Positions 17,489-26,266 of a stretch of DNA of 64,000 nt are shown piece by piece. This DNA is from Caldilineaceae bacterium (GTDB lineage: Bacteria > Chloroflexota > Anaerolineae > Caldilineales > Caldilineaceae). Both the position numbers and the translations under genes were made by a program. The stretch's first letter is position 1, and each line of letters begins with the position of its first letter. The stretch is taken from assembly GCA_020846635.1 (NCBI GenBank), contig JADLDO010000042.1:1-64000 (forward strand). The letters are read 5' to 3'. A model generated the notes under the pieces. The model saw nothing but the letters and a program-made list of their open reading frames with translations, had not been told where the DNA came from and ran no database searches.

Positions 17489-18400
17489 CTATGGCTCCTG
17501 GTGAAACATTTCATCGCTTTCTTCGAGTGACACGGCTAGCTGCTGTTCGACAACGCTGAGTTGATCCTGCTCCTGGCGGGCAGCGGTGCGGGCAAACTGC
17601 TGTAGCTCGTGGCTGAGTTCGTCCAACTCGTCGGCACCAGACATCAGGCGCACGACCTCTTCCCGCGAAAGCTCTGATTTGGCAAAGGTGCCTGCGCTGC
17701 GCCCGCGCTTCAGAATCGTAAAGCGGTCGCCAACAGCGTAGGCGTGGTGTGGGTTGTGGGTAATAAAGACCACGCCCAGGCCGCGCGCACGCGCTTGGGC
17801 GATATAGCGCAGGACTACACCCGCCTGCTTGACGCCGAGCGCCGCCGTCGGCTCATCAAGGATCAAGACTTTGGCCCCAAAATAAACAGCGCGCGCAATC
17901 GCAACCGACTGGCGTTCGCCGCCGGAGAGCGTGCCGACCGGCTGTGCGGGGTCGCGGATGTCGATACCCATCTTAATCAGCTCCTCACGCGCTACGCGCG
18001 AGGCAAAGTTGATGTCGAAGCGTTTGAATGGCCCCCACCCTGTCGTCGGCTCCGAGCCAAGAAAAAAATTGCGGGCGATGCTCATGAGGGGAATCATGGC
18101 AAGGTCTTGGTAGACAGTGGCGATGCCATGTGCCAGCGCGTCGCGCGGTGAATCAAAGACGACGCGTTGGCCTTCGACCAGATATTGGCCTTCGCTGGCC
18201 TTATGAACGCCGGAGAGAATCTTGATCAGGGTCGATTTTCCGGCGCCGTTGTCACCCAACAGGCACATCACTTCGCCCGCATGAACCGCCATCGAGACAT
18301 CATGCAGCGCGATGACGCTGCCAAAATACTTGGAGATATTGACCACTTCGATCAGCGGAACAGGGTTTGTCAGCGGGGTAGCGCTGTCGTTCGGGCTCAT
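17489..18400 (-). CDS. Ribose-type sugar ABC transporter ATPase, single domain
   Basis: ATPase of a CUT2-type importer. Walker A is GDNGAGKST (residues 49-57), the signature LSGGERQSVAIARAV, Walker B VLILDEPTAALGV. RbsA/MglA proteins normally carry two fused ABC domains (~500 residues); this one has one domain of 303 residues and a C-terminal glutamine/glutamate-rich tail. A homodimer would supply both sites. The start overlaps the permease stop by 4 bp. Confidence 0.93.
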   Translation of the reverse strand: MSPNDSATPLTNPVPLIEVVNISKYFGSVIALHDVSMAVHAGEVMCLLGDNGAGKSTLIKILSGVHKASEGQYLVEGQRVVFDSPRDALAHGIATVYQDLAMIPLMSIARNFFLGSEPTTGWGPFKRFDINFASRVAREELIKMGIDIRDPAQPVGTLSGGERQSVAIARAVYFGAKVLILDEPTAALGVKQAGVVLRYIAQARARGLGVVFITHNPHHAYAVGDRFTILKRGRSAGTFAKSELSREEVVRLMSGADELDELSHELQQFARTAARQEQDQLSVVEQQLAVSLEESDEMFHQEP

Positions 18401-19446
18401 CGTCGCGCTCTTTCTGCTGCCAAGCGGATATAGTTGTTGATGAGCACAGCCAGAATCAACATGACGCCCAAGAAGACGAAATACCAGTCGGCATCGACAC
18501 CCGCATAGACAATGCCCTGGCGCACCATGCCAAAGATGAGCGCGCCCAGGGCTGCGCCAATCGCAGAGCCATAGCCACCGGTGAGCAGGTTGCCGCCGAT
18601 GACCGCGGCGATGATGGCAATAAACTCCTGCTGCTCACCGCGCAAGGTATCGGCGGACTTGACCACTGTAATTTGGATCGTAGCGACCAGCCATGCGGCA
18701 AAGGCTGTCGTCATGAACAGGCCGATCTTGAGCTTGCCCACGGGTACGCCGACGTTATGTGCGGCTGGGGCCGAGCCGCCTGTGCCAAAGATCCAATTGC
18801 CGATGCGTGTATTGAGCAGCACCCAGGTCGCCAGGGCTACAGCGATCAACCACCAGACAATGGAGATTGGGAAACCAGCGCCGCCGATGGGAATATCGAC
18901 GCCAAAGATAGCGCGCATCAGCGGATAGCCCATCACCTCATCAATATTGCTGATCTGCGTGCGTCCGGTGACGAGACGAGTCAGCGCGATGGTCAGCCCG
19001 CGAATAATAAAGAGGCTGCCGAGCGTGATAATAAACGAGGGCAGCCTTGTGCGGACGACCAGGTAGCCATTGACAAAACCAACCAGCAGCGCCAACGCCA
19101 GGGCAATCAACGCAGCCAGGTAGAGGGGAACCCCGTAAACGGTGGAGAGGATCGCCATGCTTGCGCCCGCAAGACCGATCATGGAACCGACCGAAAGATC
19201 GAACTCCCCGCCGATCATGAGCAGGGCGACAGCAACGGCGAGTATGCCCAGATGTGCGGAGACTTCTAGATAACTGGCAGTCCCGCGCAAGCTGAGAAAA
19301 CCAACAGGCGCGCTGATAGCGAAAAAGAGCCAAACGAGGATCGCGCCCCCCAGTGCGCCCAGTTCCGGGCGCGTGAGCAGCCGTTTGAGCAGGCCCGATT
19401 CGAGCATGCGCTCATCACGCGGGGTGGGGGTTGTGGTGACAGCCAT
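18397..19446 (-). CDS. Ribose-type sugar ABC transporter permease
   Basis: Membrane subunit of the CUT2-type importer, 349 residues with about ten hydrophobic segments. The motifs AVALLMIGGEFDLSVGSMIG and NAHNVGVPV-like AAHNVGVPVGKLKIGLF are typical of RbsC-class permeases, as is IIAAVIGGNLLTGGYGSAIG. It is translationally coupled to the ATPase gene. An inverted-repeat element separates it from the binding-protein gene. Confidence 0.95.
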   Translation of the reverse strand: MAVTTTPTPRDERMLESGLLKRLLTRPELGALGGAILVWLFFAISAPVGFLSLRGTASYLEVSAHLGILAVAVALLMIGGEFDLSVGSMIGLAGASMAILSTVYGVPLYLAALIALALALLVGFVNGYLVVRTRLPSFIITLGSLFIIRGLTIALTRLVTGRTQISNIDEVMGYPLMRAIFGVDIPIGGAGFPISIVWWLIAVALATWVLLNTRIGNWIFGTGGSAPAAHNVGVPVGKLKIGLFMTTAFAAWLVATIQITVVKSADTLRGEQQEFIAIIAAVIGGNLLTGGYGSAIGAALGALIFGMVRQGIVYAGVDADWYFVFLGVMLILAVLINNYIRLAAERARR

Positions 19447-19471
19447 CTATTTACCTCCCAGAGTAGGGATG

Positions 19472-19608
19472 AAGGATGAGGGATGAAGCGGGACGCACTC
19501 GGCAGAGCAATATACGCTGTCATGCCGTAGGCATCTCTCTGGAATTGTGGTAGCAGAGAGATGCCTACGGCATGACAGACTCGCGTGCTTTCCTTATCCC
19601 TCATCCTT
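19472..19608. repeat. Nested inverted-repeat element (MITE-like)
   Basis: Outer 13-bp arms (19472-19484 and 19596-19608, AAGGATGAGGGAT) enclose a perfect 25-bp inner inverted repeat (19517-19541 and 19554-19578) with a 12-nt loop. The inner arm contains GTCATGCCGTAGGCATCTC, itself holding a small palindrome (TGCCgtaGGCA). It is non-coding and fills almost the whole gap between the binding-protein and permease genes. Confidence 0.72.
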
Positions 19609-19613
19609 TTAAT

Positions 19614-20633
19614 CTAGCGTGTGCCGGCGGCGGAGAGATCGATGACGCGCGCGGCGTTATCGGCAGTGACAAAGCCGGGGCCGGTCATGATCACCGGATT
19701 GGCAACCGTATTCAGGTTTTCGATATAGAGTGTCAACATGACGATGGGCAGATAGCCCTGGAGATATTGCTGTTGGTCGATGGCGAAGAGCATATTGCCA
19801 TCGCGTACGGCTTCGAGCACATCCGGTGACAGGTCGAAGGTGGCAAGCAAGATCTGACCCAGTTGGCCCGATTCCTCCAGCGCGGCCAACGCGGGTGCAG
19901 CACCGGTCGGCCCCAGCGTGAGGACACTGTCGATGTCGGCATTGGCCGTGAGTGCGGCATCAATGCGCTGTTGGGCATCAACCGGATCGGCCAGATCGAC
20001 GGCAAGCACTTCCACGGTTGCGCCTGCCTCTGTCATGGCATCGGTGAAGCCCTGGCAGCGTAGGTCGAGCGCGACATTGCCGACTTCCTGATTGACACAA
20101 AGCGCGTGGGTCGCGCCCGCAGCAGCCATGCGCTGGCCCCCGCCGAAACCTGCCTCATATTCAGTCTGGCCGATGTGATTGAGCACGCCCAGGTCGGCGG
20201 CTACGTCGCTGCCGGAGTTGATCGAAATCACGGGAATCCCGGCATCAACGGCGGCGCGGATCGAATCTCCCAGAGCATCGGCGTCAGGGACGCTGACGAC
20301 CAGACCATCGGGTTGTGAAGCGACAGCCGCGTCGATGAGTTGGGCCATTGCCACCATGTCAAAGGTCTGCGGTGCTTGGTATTCGACGGTGACGCGCATA
20401 TCGGTGGCAGCTTGTTCCACGCCACGCTGGACAACCGACCAGAAGGGGTCTGATGCCTGACCATGTGTGACGACGACGATACGCACATCGCGCATTTCCC
20501 CTTGCGCGGCGGGTGCTGCTTGCGGCTCACCGGCAACCGGGGCCGGTGTGGGGGCAATGCAGGCGGCAATTATCATGCCAAAGACCATCGCGAGCACAAG
20601 ACTGACTGTGTAGAACCGCGGGAACTTGAGCAT
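19614..20633 (-). CDS. Ribose-type sugar-binding lipoprotein
   Basis: Extracellular receptor of the CUT2-type importer. The chosen ATG has GGAGGAG 7-8 bases upstream; a longer reading to 20798 adds unlike sequence. The signal peptide ends in a lipobox with Cys25 (IIAAC). The family-2 periplasmic-binding pattern is present: VVVTHGQASDPFWSVVQRG, AAVASQPDGLVVSVPD, GIPVISINSG and DSVLTLGPTGAAPAL. 339 residues, first gene of the operon. Confidence 0.94.
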   Translation of the reverse strand: MLKFPRFYTVSLVLAMVFGMIIAACIAPTPAPVAGEPQAAPAAQGEMRDVRIVVVTHGQASDPFWSVVQRGVEQAATDMRVTVEYQAPQTFDMVAMAQLIDAAVASQPDGLVVSVPDADALGDSIRAAVDAGIPVISINSGSDVAADLGVLNHIGQTEYEAGFGGGQRMAAAGATHALCVNQEVGNVALDLRCQGFTDAMTEAGATVEVLAVDLADPVDAQQRIDAALTANADIDSVLTLGPTGAAPALAALEESGQLGQILLATFDLSPDVLEAVRDGNMLFAIDQQQYLQGYLPIVMLTLYIENLNTVANPVIMTGPGFVTADNAARVIDLSAAGTR

Positions 20634-20683
20634 TGCGTCTCCTCCTTGAACGTGAGCATCCAGCAACCGTACCGATACGCGAA

Positions 20684-20704
20684 TGGGCAGCTTTATGCTG
20701 CCCA
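20684..20704. promoter_or_regulatory. Palindromic site in the leader of the sugar-binding gene
   Basis: TGGGCAGC (20684-20691) and GCTGCCCA (20697-20704) form an 8-bp stem with a 5-nt loop, 51 bp before the binding-protein start. It could be an operator or the hairpin ending the upstream sulfurylase transcript; there is no T-run. Confidence 0.45.
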
Positions 20705-20760
20705 CCTTCTCGCCCTGATCTCTCGCCATGCAGTGAGGTGCTTTTATTAAATGCAAGTGC

Positions 20761-22503
20761 CTAGTCGCGCAGGAACCCTTGTGCAAATAGATAGTCAACT
20801 ACCAGATGTGCATTCTCCTCCGGCGTATGGTTCAGCGTGTCCAGCGTCAGTTCCGGGTGCAGCGGTGGTTCATAGGGGTCGTCAATGCCGGTGAAGCCCT
20901 GGATTTTGCCACGCCGCGCCATCGCATACATGCCTTTTACATCGCGTTCCTCACAGACTTCCAATGGCGTGTTGACATAAATTTCAACGAAGTGGCCGCT
21001 GCCGACCATGTTGCGTACGTCGTTGCGCGTCACGCGATAGGGGCTGACCGCGGCGCAGACCACCACGCCACCGTGGCGCACGATCTCGGAAGCCACATAG
21101 CCGATGCGCCGGATATTCACGTCGCGATCCTCTTTGCTAAAGCCTAAGCCTTGCGAGAGGTGGGTGCGTACCACGTCGCCATCCAATACGGTGGTCTGAC
21201 GCCCATGCTGTTGGAGCAATACCGTCAGCACTTCCGACGTGGTTGACTTGCCCGCGCCGCTCAGCCCTGTAAACCAGATGCAGAAGCCCTGCTTGTATCG
21301 CGGCGGGTAGCTATCTGCCAGAATATCTGCCACCTCTGGCCGCGTAAACCAACCTGGCAGTTTCTTGCCGTTGTGCAGGTACTCCTCGCGTACCTGGGTG
21401 CCTGAAATGGAGGCAGTACGCGCCGTCTGCTCAATCTTCGACACTTCTTCGTAACGGTCTTCGTCCGGCAGATAGACCAGTTGCTTGAAGGGGATCACCT
21501 TCATGCCCATCTCCGCGCTGTACTTCTCTGCTGTCTCCTGCGATTCATACGGGCCGTAGAAGGGCTTGCCCGTGGAGTCATTTCCTGGCCCGGCGTGGTC
21601 GCGGCCCACGATCAGATGGTTTGCGCCGTAGTTGCGGCGAATGAGCATGTGCCAAATCGCCTCGCGCGGTCCTGCCATGCGCATCGCCAGCGGCAGCAGC
21701 GCCAGGACTACGCGGTTTGGCTCGTAATAGTGATCGGTCAGCGCGCGGTAGGTACGCACGCGTGTGTAGTGGTCCACGTCACCCGGTTTGGTCATGCCCA
21801 CCACAGGATGCAGCAGCAAGGAACCATCCACCTCTTGTACGGCGCGCTTGGTCAGTTCTTCGTGCGCGCGGTGCAGCGGGTTGCGCGTCTGAAAGGCGAC
21901 GACGTTGTCATGGCCCAATGCCTCTAGTCGTGCCCGTGTTTCCACAGGCGTCAGGCGCAGATTGCGAAAATCATGATGAGGCGGGCATTGCAAAACACGC
22001 AGCGGGCCGGAGATATGGAGTTTGCCCAGCCTGTACATCTCCGAGATCAGCGGGTGGCGGAGGTCTGTACTGCCATAGACCTTGCGCGCTGTCTCCTCCA
22101 AATCCCACTCGTAGATCTCTTGGATTGTCATGACAGCCAGCAGATTGTTCTTGAGATCGCGCAGCGCAATTTCTTGATCGAGATGAAATTGCGCGCTTGG
22201 CTCAACCGGCAACGTCACCGGAATCGGGAAAAGATAGCCGCTGGAGAGGCGCATCTCGTCCAGTACCCGCTGGTAATCTTCTTGCCCCATGAAGCGGTCG
22301 AGCGGCGAGAACGCACCGACCGCCAGCAGTTCCAGATCGCAGATGGAACGCATGGAAAGCTGGATCGACGGCAGATGCGTGGCGTGCTCTTTGAGTTCGA
22401 GCTTTTGCTCTTCGCCTGCAAGCAAGTCGACCAACCTGCCGCCATAGGGGGCAATCAGGTTCGCTGGTGTCGTCACCGCAGACAAAGATGGTGTCGATAG
22501 CAT
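20761..22503 (-). CDS. sat: Bifunctional sulfate adenylyltransferase/APS kinase
   Basis: Makes APS from sulfate and ATP and phosphorylates it to PAPS, the universal sulfuryl donor. The N-terminal ATP sulfurylase carries QTRNPLHRAH (residues 205-214) and GRDHAG (300-305). The C-terminal APS kinase has Walker A GLSGAGKS (413-420), DGDVVR (441-446) and KEDRDVNIRRIG. Both active sites look intact. The start follows AGGAGG; 580 residues. It has its own near-consensus promoter. Because the window also encodes two sulfotransferase-like proteins, PAPS for glycan sulfation is a likely use besides assimilation. Confidence 0.96.
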   Translation of the reverse strand: MLSTPSLSAVTTPANLIAPYGGRLVDLLAGEEQKLELKEHATHLPSIQLSMRSICDLELLAVGAFSPLDRFMGQEDYQRVLDEMRLSSGYLFPIPVTLPVEPSAQFHLDQEIALRDLKNNLLAVMTIQEIYEWDLEETARKVYGSTDLRHPLISEMYRLGKLHISGPLRVLQCPPHHDFRNLRLTPVETRARLEALGHDNVVAFQTRNPLHRAHEELTKRAVQEVDGSLLLHPVVGMTKPGDVDHYTRVRTYRALTDHYYEPNRVVLALLPLAMRMAGPREAIWHMLIRRNYGANHLIVGRDHAGPGNDSTGKPFYGPYESQETAEKYSAEMGMKVIPFKQLVYLPDEDRYEEVSKIEQTARTASISGTQVREEYLHNGKKLPGWFTRPEVADILADSYPPRYKQGFCIWFTGLSGAGKSTTSEVLTVLLQQHGRQTTVLDGDVVRTHLSQGLGFSKEDRDVNIRRIGYVASEIVRHGGVVVCAAVSPYRVTRNDVRNMVGSGHFVEIYVNTPLEVCEERDVKGMYAMARRGKIQGFTGIDDPYEPPLHPELTLDTLNHTPEENAHLVVDYLFAQGFLRD

Positions 22504-22593
22504 CTCTAACCTCCTACTGTTGCTATAGGGGGAAATCACCGGTCAATTGTGCTGTGCTGTGCCTACTGAGGGGGTACTTTGGGTATGTACTAG

Positions 22594-22623
22594 ATTGTAC
22601 GTCCGGATTTTGTAGTCTGTCAA
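22594..22623 (-). promoter_or_regulatory. Sigma70 promoter of the sulfurylase/APS kinase gene
   Basis: On the minus strand TTGACA (22623-22618), an 18-bp spacer and TACAAT (22599-22594) form a near-consensus promoter about 90 bp before the start codon. Three GTAC-containing words (GGTACTTT, TGTACTA, TGTACG) overlap the -10 and early transcript and might be regulatory. Confidence 0.75.
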
Positions 22624-22750
22624 TGTCCATTTTTGTCTCCTTTTTTGTCGCAGGGGGAGTAGCGGGCAAGGGGATAGACAAAAAGCTGATTCCAGACCAG
22701 ACACTTTGCTCGAAACGAATCGGGAGAGGGTTTGCTAGCCTTTTTGGATG

Positions 22751-24796
22751 CTATCCGTTGGCTGCTGTGGACAAGGGGATATAACGCTTCAGTGCTTGAG
22801 CCAGTTCTTCAAGGCGTGTAGGTTTGGCAAGGAAGTCATTCATCCCTGCCTCCAGACATTTCTCGCGGTCTAGCTGCATCACAGCCGCGGTCATGGCAAT
22901 AATATAGGGCTGGGCGGATGCTGCCCTCTCCATGCGGATCCGGCGTGTCGCCTCCAGCCCGTCCATCTCCGGCATTTGTACATCCATCAGAATGATGTCG
23001 TAATGCTGTCTGTGGAGTGCTTTGACTGCCTCCAGGCCATTGACCGCCACATCCGCTTCATACCCAAGCCGCATGAGCATACGCAGCGCGACCTTCTGGT
23101 TCGTGAGGTTGTCCTCTGCCAGGAGGATACGCAAGGGATGGCAGCGCCCCATGTCGGGATCGATCGATTCACTTGACTGGCTGGGGTCGTCCTGGCTGCC
23201 TGTTGTGCCGCTGGGCGGGGCTGTTTCAAACTGCTCCAGAAGCGTGGCGCGCAGCACGGACGGCTTCATCGGCTTGAAGAGAATGCTGTTGACACCGAGT
23301 TGGCGCACTGCCTCGCTCTGGGCAGTGGCGCCTCCTGTGGGCGACATCACAATCGGCAGGTCACGCAGATAGCGGTTGTCTGCCGCTGCATACATAGGCA
23401 CGCCCAGCGCGGAGGTCATCACAATGGGCAGCTCTGCGACCAGCTTACGCAGCTCCTTAGCGAGTGTCAACCCGGACATGCCCGGCATCTGCATGTCGAT
23501 CACAACAATGTCGAACCGAGCCTGCCCGCGCACGAGCGCCAGCGCCTCTGCGCCGGAAGCGGCAAGCGTGGGACGCATCCCCCAGTTGCTCATCGTCTGT
23601 TGGAGAATCCGGCAAACTGTTGGATTGTCGTCCACAACCAGCGCGGCGCGCCCTTCAAGTGCAGGATGCGTGTCGTATATCGTATGGGCTGCGGGTTGGG
23701 CTACGCTTTGGACATCTTCAGTTTCAACAATCGGTGCGATGAGGGTGAAATGAAAGGTGGAGCCGACATGCTGTTCGCTCTCGACCCAAATTGTGCCCCC
23801 CATTAACTCGCACAGCCGCTTGCTGATCGCCAGACCAAGACCGGTGCCTCCATAGCTGCGCGTGTTCGATGCGTCTGCCTGGCTAAAGGGCTGGAACAAC
23901 TGCTGCGCGTGGGCCGGTGCAATGCCAATGCCGGTATCGCGAATGGCAAAATGAAGCTCCACGCGCTGGTTGCCAACCGGCTTTGCATCTACCAAAACGG
24001 AGATGTCGCCTTGTGGTGTAAACTTGATCGCGTTCGAGACGATATTGATCAAGACCTGGCGCAGCCGCTTGGCATCGCCTAGTACCGTTGGCGGAACCGA
24101 GCGTTCCATGCTGTAGACGAGTTCTAGATCCTTCTCCGCGGCTTTAGGCGCGAGGAGATCAAGCACTTCTTCAACCGAACGAACCAGATGCAATGGCAGG
24201 CGTTCGATGCCCAGTCTACCGGACTCAGCCTTCGAGAGGTCGAGGATATCGTTCATGATCGTCAACAGCGTGTCGCTGCTGTGACGGATCATATCGACAT
24301 AAATACGTTGCTCCTCGCTCAGTTCAGTCGCCTGGAGCAGATTGGTCATGCCGACAACGCCATTCATCGGCGTGCGGATCTCATGGCTCATGTTTGCCAG
24401 AAATTCGCTCTTGGCGCGTGTCGCAGCCTCGGCATTTTCTCTCGCTCGGCGGAGTGCCTCCTCATAGGACTCCACCACATTGCGAAAGCGAAGTTCGCTT
24501 TGCTTTTGTTCCCACCGGACAGAAGCTATCCGCAAAAATACCCATGCGCCACCGAACAATACACCGAACAATCCAATGAGCGCGAGGAGGGAACTAAGAA
24601 GCTGAGCCTTTGCGCTGTCTGTGACGGGGTAAAAGGGGAGAAATAGGGTGAGTATGACCAACACGCCTATCGCCACGCCAATGATCAGCAGGAAGAATCG
24701 ATTGAGCCACCGAGCCGCGCTCGTTCTCACGTTTTTAAGAAATTTCAGCAGTGAAAGCAACAGAAGAATGCGATTCAACTCTATCCAGCCTAACAT
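22751..24796 (-). CDS. Hybrid sensor histidine kinase with two receiver domains
   Basis: Two membrane segments (about residues 33-56 and 64-90) are joined by a loop of under ten residues, so there is practically no outside sensor domain. A coiled-coil linker follows, then HisKA with H138 in ANMSHEIRTPMNG, an ATPase domain (DTGIGIAPAHAQQLFQPF, GGTGLGLAISKRL), a first receiver (VVDDNPTVC, VVIDMQMPGMSG) and a second (LLAEDNLTNQ, IILMDVQMPEMDG). No histidine phosphotransfer domain is attached. 681 residues. It lies downstream of the peptide/DUF5317/Os1348 genes on the same strand, separated by a large hairpin, so it may or may not be co-transcribed with them. Confidence 0.94.
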   Translation of the reverse strand: MLGWIELNRILLLLSLLKFLKNVRTSAARWLNRFFLLIIGVAIGVLVILTLFLPFYPVTDSAKAQLLSSLLALIGLFGVLFGGAWVFLRIASVRWEQKQSELRFRNVVESYEEALRRARENAEAATRAKSEFLANMSHEIRTPMNGVVGMTNLLQATELSEEQRIYVDMIRHSSDTLLTIMNDILDLSKAESGRLGIERLPLHLVRSVEEVLDLLAPKAAEKDLELVYSMERSVPPTVLGDAKRLRQVLINIVSNAIKFTPQGDISVLVDAKPVGNQRVELHFAIRDTGIGIAPAHAQQLFQPFSQADASNTRSYGGTGLGLAISKRLCELMGGTIWVESEQHVGSTFHFTLIAPIVETEDVQSVAQPAAHTIYDTHPALEGRAALVVDDNPTVCRILQQTMSNWGMRPTLAASGAEALALVRGQARFDIVVIDMQMPGMSGLTLAKELRKLVAELPIVMTSALGVPMYAAADNRYLRDLPIVMSPTGGATAQSEAVRQLGVNSILFKPMKPSVLRATLLEQFETAPPSGTTGSQDDPSQSSESIDPDMGRCHPLRILLAEDNLTNQKVALRMLMRLGYEADVAVNGLEAVKALHRQHYDIILMDVQMPEMDGLEATRRIRMERAASAQPYIIAMTAAVMQLDREKCLEAGMNDFLAKPTRLEELAQALKRYIPLSTAANG

Positions 24797-24880
24797 ACCA
24801 CCAGTGGCTCAAGCTGTCGTTCAAGATGCTTGAACCTTGCTGCTAATCAGCATCTACAACGGAATATACATCTCAACATG

Positions 24881-24931
24881 AACTGCCTGCTTCCGCACGA
24901 CATCTCGCACGAGATGGTGCAGCAGGCAGTT
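24881..24931. other. Large cruciform-type inverted repeat
   Basis: Perfect 11-bp outer arms (24881-24891 and 24921-24931, AACTGCCTGCT) enclose further nested pairs GCAC/GTGC and CATCTCG/CGAGATG. Almost all 51 bases can pair. It lies between the Os1348-type gene and the kinase gene; no T-run follows, so it may act as a terminator, a processing site or a protein-binding site. Confidence 0.7.
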
Positions 24932-25001
24932 CAAAGATTCGGCTTCTTGCCAATACAAGCCTATAGAATAGGAGGGAGGGCTGCTCGTAGGCGCTCTATC
25001 G

Positions 25002-25367
25002 CTATTGCGTGGCAGCTCCAGCAAAGCGGTAATCGGCCTGAGCATCCGGGGCATAAAGGGCAGCTTCTGCGGTCGAAACCTGCGGCATACGCAGCAATTG
25101 GGCTGCAAAATCACGTACTGTGCTGACGTGTAATGAAGTCACAGCGGCATATTCGACCGGCGTCAAATGAAAATTCTCGCCGTTGTAGCCCGCCGCCAGC
25201 GCCGCGACAGGGTCTGATAGCAGAAGACGCCGGAAGCGCGGGCTCACGACGGCTGCACTGAGCAAACGGTTCAAATTCTTGCTCAACGAGGGGGTCGCGT
25301 GTGCCGGTGGCACTACGGAACGTTCATTGTGTGATAACGAGTGGGATAGAATGTGTCCAAGTGCCAT
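25002..25367 (-). CDS. Os1348-family-like NHLP-clan small protein
   Basis: A 121-residue protein without membrane segments. The core NLNRLLSAAVVSPRFRRLLL, then SDPVAALAAGYN, FHLTPVEYAAVTSL and VRDFAAQLLRM matches, by memory, the Os1348/Nif11-like 'NHLP clan' pattern (short helical leader-like domain with L-x-DP-x-x-A-L). Members of this clan resemble leader regions of ribosomal peptide natural products. The C-terminal tail (YAPDAQADYRFAGAATQ) lacks cysteines. It starts 8 bp after the DUF5317 stop with only a weak ribosome site, so coupling is likely. Its role with the tandem peptides upstream is unknown. Confidence 0.72.
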   Translation of the reverse strand: MALGHILSHSLSHNERSVVPPAHATPSLSKNLNRLLSAAVVSPRFRRLLLSDPVAALAAGYNGENFHLTPVEYAAVTSLHVSTVRDFAAQLLRMPQVSTAEAALYAPDAQADYRFAGAATQ

Positions 25368-25375
25368 ACCGTTCA

Positions 25376-25999
25376 CTATCTTTCTTTCCTCTGACTTTGC
25401 AATGAATAAGACTGCCTTATTGACACGACGCTTGGGGCGTGGTGATGCAGCGTATCGCCTGCCCAAAGCGTCCAAAATACACCTGCGGCTAAAAAGACAT
25501 CGCCCAGGCTGAAAGCAAATTGAATCGGCAGCCGGTCGGGAACGGTAAAGCGGTCAGCAAGCCATTCTAGCCGGGTTTCCTCTACCGGAAGCACAATGCT
25601 CTTCGAGCCATAGGCGCGGCTGTCGATGAGCTCTTCTGCCTGCTGTCCATGCACGATTGTTAAGGTTTCAGGACTGATGGGCATCAATCCGCCGTTGCCA
25701 GCAATCACCGCCAAGTTAAGCAACAGGCCCAACCCCAGCAGCCAAAAACCCTGTAGATGCCGGTTGTACCAAACAAAGAGTACCAGTATCCCTAGCGAGA
25801 GCGGCAGGATAAGCGCTGCCCACTGTTGGGAGACAAACTGGCCCGTTTGGGGCACAAAGAAGACAAGCGCTTGTGGGAGAAAAGCCAGTAATGCCAATTC
25901 CACACGCCGTATCACAGGTAATGCATACGACTGTTTTGCCAGCCATGCTCGAATGTTGCCGGCAATCAGCCCCAATAGGACTCCGACCAGTAAGATCAC
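25376..25999 (-). CDS. DUF5317-family membrane protein
   Basis: A 207-residue polytopic membrane protein with about five hydrophobic segments. The motif NGGLMPISPETL, the conserved ETRLEWLADRF and the C-terminal FSLGDVFLAAGVFWTLW match my recollection of DUF5317, a family of unknown function common in Gram-positive bacteria and Chloroflexota. The start is a GTG 24 bp after the stop of the nearest peptide gene, with a weak AAGAG site. The close spacing to both the peptide gene and the Os1348-type gene implies one operon. A role in handling or exporting the peptides is only inference. Confidence 0.8.
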   Translation of the reverse strand: MILLVGVLLGLIAGNIRAWLAKQSYALPVIRRVELALLAFLPQALVFFVPQTGQFVSQQWAALILPLSLGILVLFVWYNRHLQGFWLLGLGLLLNLAVIAGNGGLMPISPETLTIVHGQQAEELIDSRAYGSKSIVLPVEETRLEWLADRFTVPDRLPIQFAFSLGDVFLAAGVFWTLWAGDTLHHHAPSVVSIRQSYSLQSQRKER

Positions 26000-26023
26000 A
26001 GGCTATCGTTTCTCTTGGTGAAC

Positions 26024-26137
26024 TTACCCGCCGTAGCCGCGTGGTGCGCCTGCGCTCAACACGAACATGCTGAGTGCGCTCACCGCGATCAAGATGCGTA
26101 CGAGCTTTGGGTTAGAGGTGGTGAGATTCTGAAACAT
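26024..26137 (-). CDS. Tandem small peptide A (37 aa)
   Basis: Too short for usual gene calling but well supported: ATG preceded by AGGAG at 7 bases, and a close paralogue next door. The peptide starts MFQNLTTSNPKLVRIL and ends LSMFVLSAGAPRGYGG. It has a polar N-terminus with Lys11 and Arg14, a hydrophobic core (residues 15-29) and a short glycine-rich tail APRGYGG. The layout fits a signal-peptide-like leader with a small C-terminal mature peptide, or a single-pass membrane peptide. Its last 16 residues are identical to those of peptide B. DUF5317 follows after 24 bp. Confidence 0.78.
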   Translation of the reverse strand: MFQNLTTSNPKLVRILIAVSALSMFVLSAGAPRGYGG

Positions 26138-26266
26138 GATTTGACTCCTATTTGTGCAGCGAGCTATCTGCTCTGATGACCGGTTTGGATGATAACGACG
26201 ATGATGTCAATGAGATGGATAAGGAAACGCAACTATTGTCGGTGCAGCTTCGTTGGCAAGAGCAGG

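Noticed and set aside
18673..19269. A 198-codon plus-strand frame opposite the ribose-type permease
   Set aside because: Antisense shadow of the permease; composition heavy in Asp, Gln and Arg without domains.
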